A model generated the notes under the pieces. That model was not told the DNA's origin. It was given only the letters and a program-made list of their open reading frames with translations, and did not search any database. The position numbers and the translations under genes were made by a program. Below, piece after piece: positions 62,667 through 64,000 of a stretch of 64,000 bases of DNA. How positions within the stretch are numbered: position 1 is the first letter of the stretch; the number at the start of each line of letters is the position of its first letter. Source of the DNA: Acidobacteriaceae bacterium KBS 83 (GTDB lineage Bacteria > Acidobacteriota > Terriglobia > Terriglobales > Acidobacteriaceae); contig KB906734.1 in assembly GCA_000381585.1 (NCBI GenBank), positions 744,001 through 808,000 on the forward strand, read 5' to 3'.

Positions 62667-63578
62667 CTAGATCAACCTGGCACCGGTGAGTTCCTGAAGC
62701 ACCGTGAGTGGCGCGTGTTGCGGCGCGACCATGGCCTGAGGCGCGACAAGATAGGTCTGCTCCAGTGCGTATTGGCCGCATAGGACGGCGTGAGGAACCA
62801 TGTCGGTGTAGACCATCCAGCTTGATCCTGCAGGGAACTGGTAGTCGTACTTGCTGCAGGAGCTTTGGAAGGCGCGGTTCTCCTTGAGGAAGTTATGGAA
62901 GCGCATCATGAAGTCGTCGTAGGGCGAGCGCTTGAGCGCGGGCGCGGCTGCGCCGAGGCCGATACCGGTCGCCAAGGACTTGAAGGCGCGGCCGATGCCG
63001 GAATCTGGCTGCGGCAGTGCGATTTCAGCGGGCGCGTACTTCGCGGCGACGGAGCGGAAGGGGTCACTGACGATCCAGTCGCGTGTACGGGTGGGATGAA
63101 TGTTATTGAAGAAGCGGAGAATGCGCGCACCATGGGTGGGACGCGTGGGAAAGGCGTCGGTGTGCAGCAGGTCGTTGCGGCGGCGCAGCGGCAAGTCGCG
63201 GCCCTCTTCCTCCTGCGGCCGGAAGCTCGCGTAGTCAAGCTGCCACTGACCGGCGTAGGGCGAGAGAAAGCCGGTGAGAAATGCCGTGACGGATTGCGAG
63301 TAGTTGCGCATGATCGCGCGCAGACGGTCGACGGCTGCGGGGTTGGCTGTTTTCGTGTCGACACCGGTGAGTTCGTTTGATTTCGGCTTATAGGCAATGT
63401 TCTTGTGCAGCGAGCTGTCGGTCTGCTGCTGGCCGCGCAGGAACTGGAGATCGGAATCAGCGAGCGCGATGGGGCTCTTAGGGAAGAAGAGAATTGAACC
63501 GGCTTCGAGGCTTTCGCACCACTGGCGATGTTGTTCGGCTGACCCGTTTTCTGTCGCAGTAATGGTGACGAGTGACAT
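62667..63578 (-). CDS. kdoO: Kdo hydroxylase (Fe(II)/2-oxoglutarate-dependent, KdoO family)
   Basis: The 303-residue protein matches the Kdo 3-hydroxylase family that modifies the Kdo sugar of lipopolysaccharide. The iron site is likely 'LLHTDAFPTRPTHGARILRF' (HxD) with the later 'DMVPHAVLCGQYALEQTYLV' (His). 'FPKSPIALADSDLQFLRGQQ' near the N-terminus also fits. It begins 5 bp after the upstream small membrane gene, so they are cotranscribed. Together with lptD it indicates an LPS-bearing outer membrane. Confidence 0.8.
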   Translation of the reverse strand: MSLVTITATENGSAEQHRQWCESLEAGSILFFPKSPIALADSDLQFLRGQQQTDSSLHKNIAYKPKSNELTGVDTKTANPAAVDRLRAIMRNYSQSVTAFLTGFLSPYAGQWQLDYASFRPQEEEGRDLPLRRRNDLLHTDAFPTRPTHGARILRFFNNIHPTRTRDWIVSDPFRSVAAKYAPAEIALPQPDSGIGRAFKSLATGIGLGAAAPALKRSPYDDFMMRFHNFLKENRAFQSSCSKYDYQFPAGSSWMVYTDMVPHAVLCGQYALEQTYLVAPQAMVAPQHAPLTVLQELTGARLI

Positions 63579-63583
63579 GGGCG

Positions 63584-63910
63584 TCAGTGAGCAGTGAGCT
63601 TGCGGTGAAGCCAGATGCCGAGAAGCACGGCGAGGCTGACGATGAGCACGAAGATGCCGGCGGGCAAAGCGATGAATTTGTAGCCCGTGTCGAGCGTGAC
63701 GTGATGGTGGCCACCGCCGTTGTAGATCATCAGCCCGAAGATGCTCAGGAAGGTGACGCCGAAGAACGTCATGAAGCCGAGGGCGAGCGCGATGAGAGTG
63801 CTGGCGAGGAGGCCGAAGTCGCCAATAGGAATGCCGCAGACACGGGTAGTTCTGTGGGCGGGGGCTGGGTCGGGAAAAGGGCCGGAACTGCGGGCAGAGA
63901 TTGCGGTCAT
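63584..63910 (-). CDS. Small two-TM membrane protein of unknown function
   Basis: The 108-residue protein has two hydrophobic segments ('LLASTLIALALGFMTFFGVT' and 'FIALPAGIFVLIVSLAVLLG') around a short loop with 'GGGHHHV', and a basic C-terminal end. I do not recognise a family. It is the first gene of a minus-strand unit with kdoO. Its start at ATG 63910 has only weak upstream purines. Confidence 0.6.
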   Translation of the reverse strand: MTAISARSSGPFPDPAPAHRTTRVCGIPIGDFGLLASTLIALALGFMTFFGVTFLSIFGLMIYNGGGHHHVTLDTGYKFIALPAGIFVLIVSLAVLLGIWLHRKLTAH

Positions 63911-63943
63911 ATGCGAAGAGCGCTCTCAGCTAGAATACAAAAG

Positions 63944-64000
63944 ATGGGGCACACCGCACAGACAGAGCTGTTGCCGGCCGCCGAAGTAGCGAGGCAGACG
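63944..64000 (+). CDS. Start of an unidentified gene cut by the window edge
   Basis: Nineteen open codons from ATG 63944 read 'MGHTAQTELLPAAEVARQT'. It is divergent from the small membrane gene, and a TAGAAT hexamer upstream at 63931-63936 could be a -10 element. Too little is present to name a product. Confidence 0.35.
   Translation, partial: MGHTAQTELLPAAEVARQT

Overview
The window looks like a chromosomal segment of a high-GC, Gram-negative member of the Acidobacteriota, most likely class Terriglobia (Acidobacteriaceae-like). The evidence is the gene content: large MacB/FtsX permeases of the acidobacterial duplicated-permease type, membrane-anchored winged-helix proteins fused to TolB-like beta-propellers, an Oar-like TonB receptor with an N-terminal carboxypeptidase-regulatory domain, a GH79 glycosidase like that of Acidobacterium capsulatum, and LPS genes (lptD, a Kdo hydroxylase). 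No rRNA, tRNA, CRISPR array, phage module or insertion-sequence transposase was recognised. This assignment rests on protein recognition by eye, without a database search.

Layout. 1-7.7 kb: a partial winged-helix/propeller sensor, a small secreted protein, a secreted Ig-like/PQQ-type propeller protein, and an MFS drug exporter divergent from its TetR repressor with a clear palindrome between them. 7.8-11 kb: thiE, then sthA with a divergent ROK-family protein. 11-23 kb: an accessory block with a tandem pair of permeases, two paralogous secreted proteins of unknown function, a di-heme cytochrome c and a second winged-helix/propeller sensor. 23-29.4 kb: an HNH nuclease after a gene-free stretch, a GT4 glycogen synthase, an ion channel, a frameshifted GH79 gene and an RDD membrane protein. 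29.7-37 kb: lptD, a DsbA-like thiol protein, a SurA-like lipoprotein, an amidohydrolase and a Gfo/Idh/MocA oxidoreductase. 37-41 kb: a small secreted protein divergent from a LysR/NhaR-like regulator, then a biotin carboxylase/carrier pair. 41-45.3 kb: a tonB-exbB-exbD-exbD-(broken exbD)-TPR cluster. 45.5-48.9 kb: yajC-secD-(small unlisted ORF)-secF. 49.1-52.3 kb: a damaged block holding a frameshifted histidine-phosphatase gene and a permease gene whose central 0.77 kb is inverted. 52.3-61.8 kb: housekeeping genes tgt-folK and, divergently, nadD-rsfS, then a YIP1 protein, a large TonB-dependent receptor, rlmH, cobO and accD. 61.9-64 kb: a methyltransferase, a Kdo hydroxylase, a small membrane protein, and the first codons of a further gene.

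How it fits together. The envelope is the recurring theme. TonB/ExbB/ExbD would energise receptors such as the Oar-like protein; SecDF-YajC, the SurA-like and DsbA-like proteins and LptD build the outer membrane; KdoO modifies LPS. The most unusual observations are the internally inverted permease gene, a 49-codon gene translationally coupled between secD and secF, a decaying third exbD, a one-base lesion in GH79, and an RsfS with a long histone-like basic N-terminal tail. I did not find a convincing wholly new defence or mobile system.
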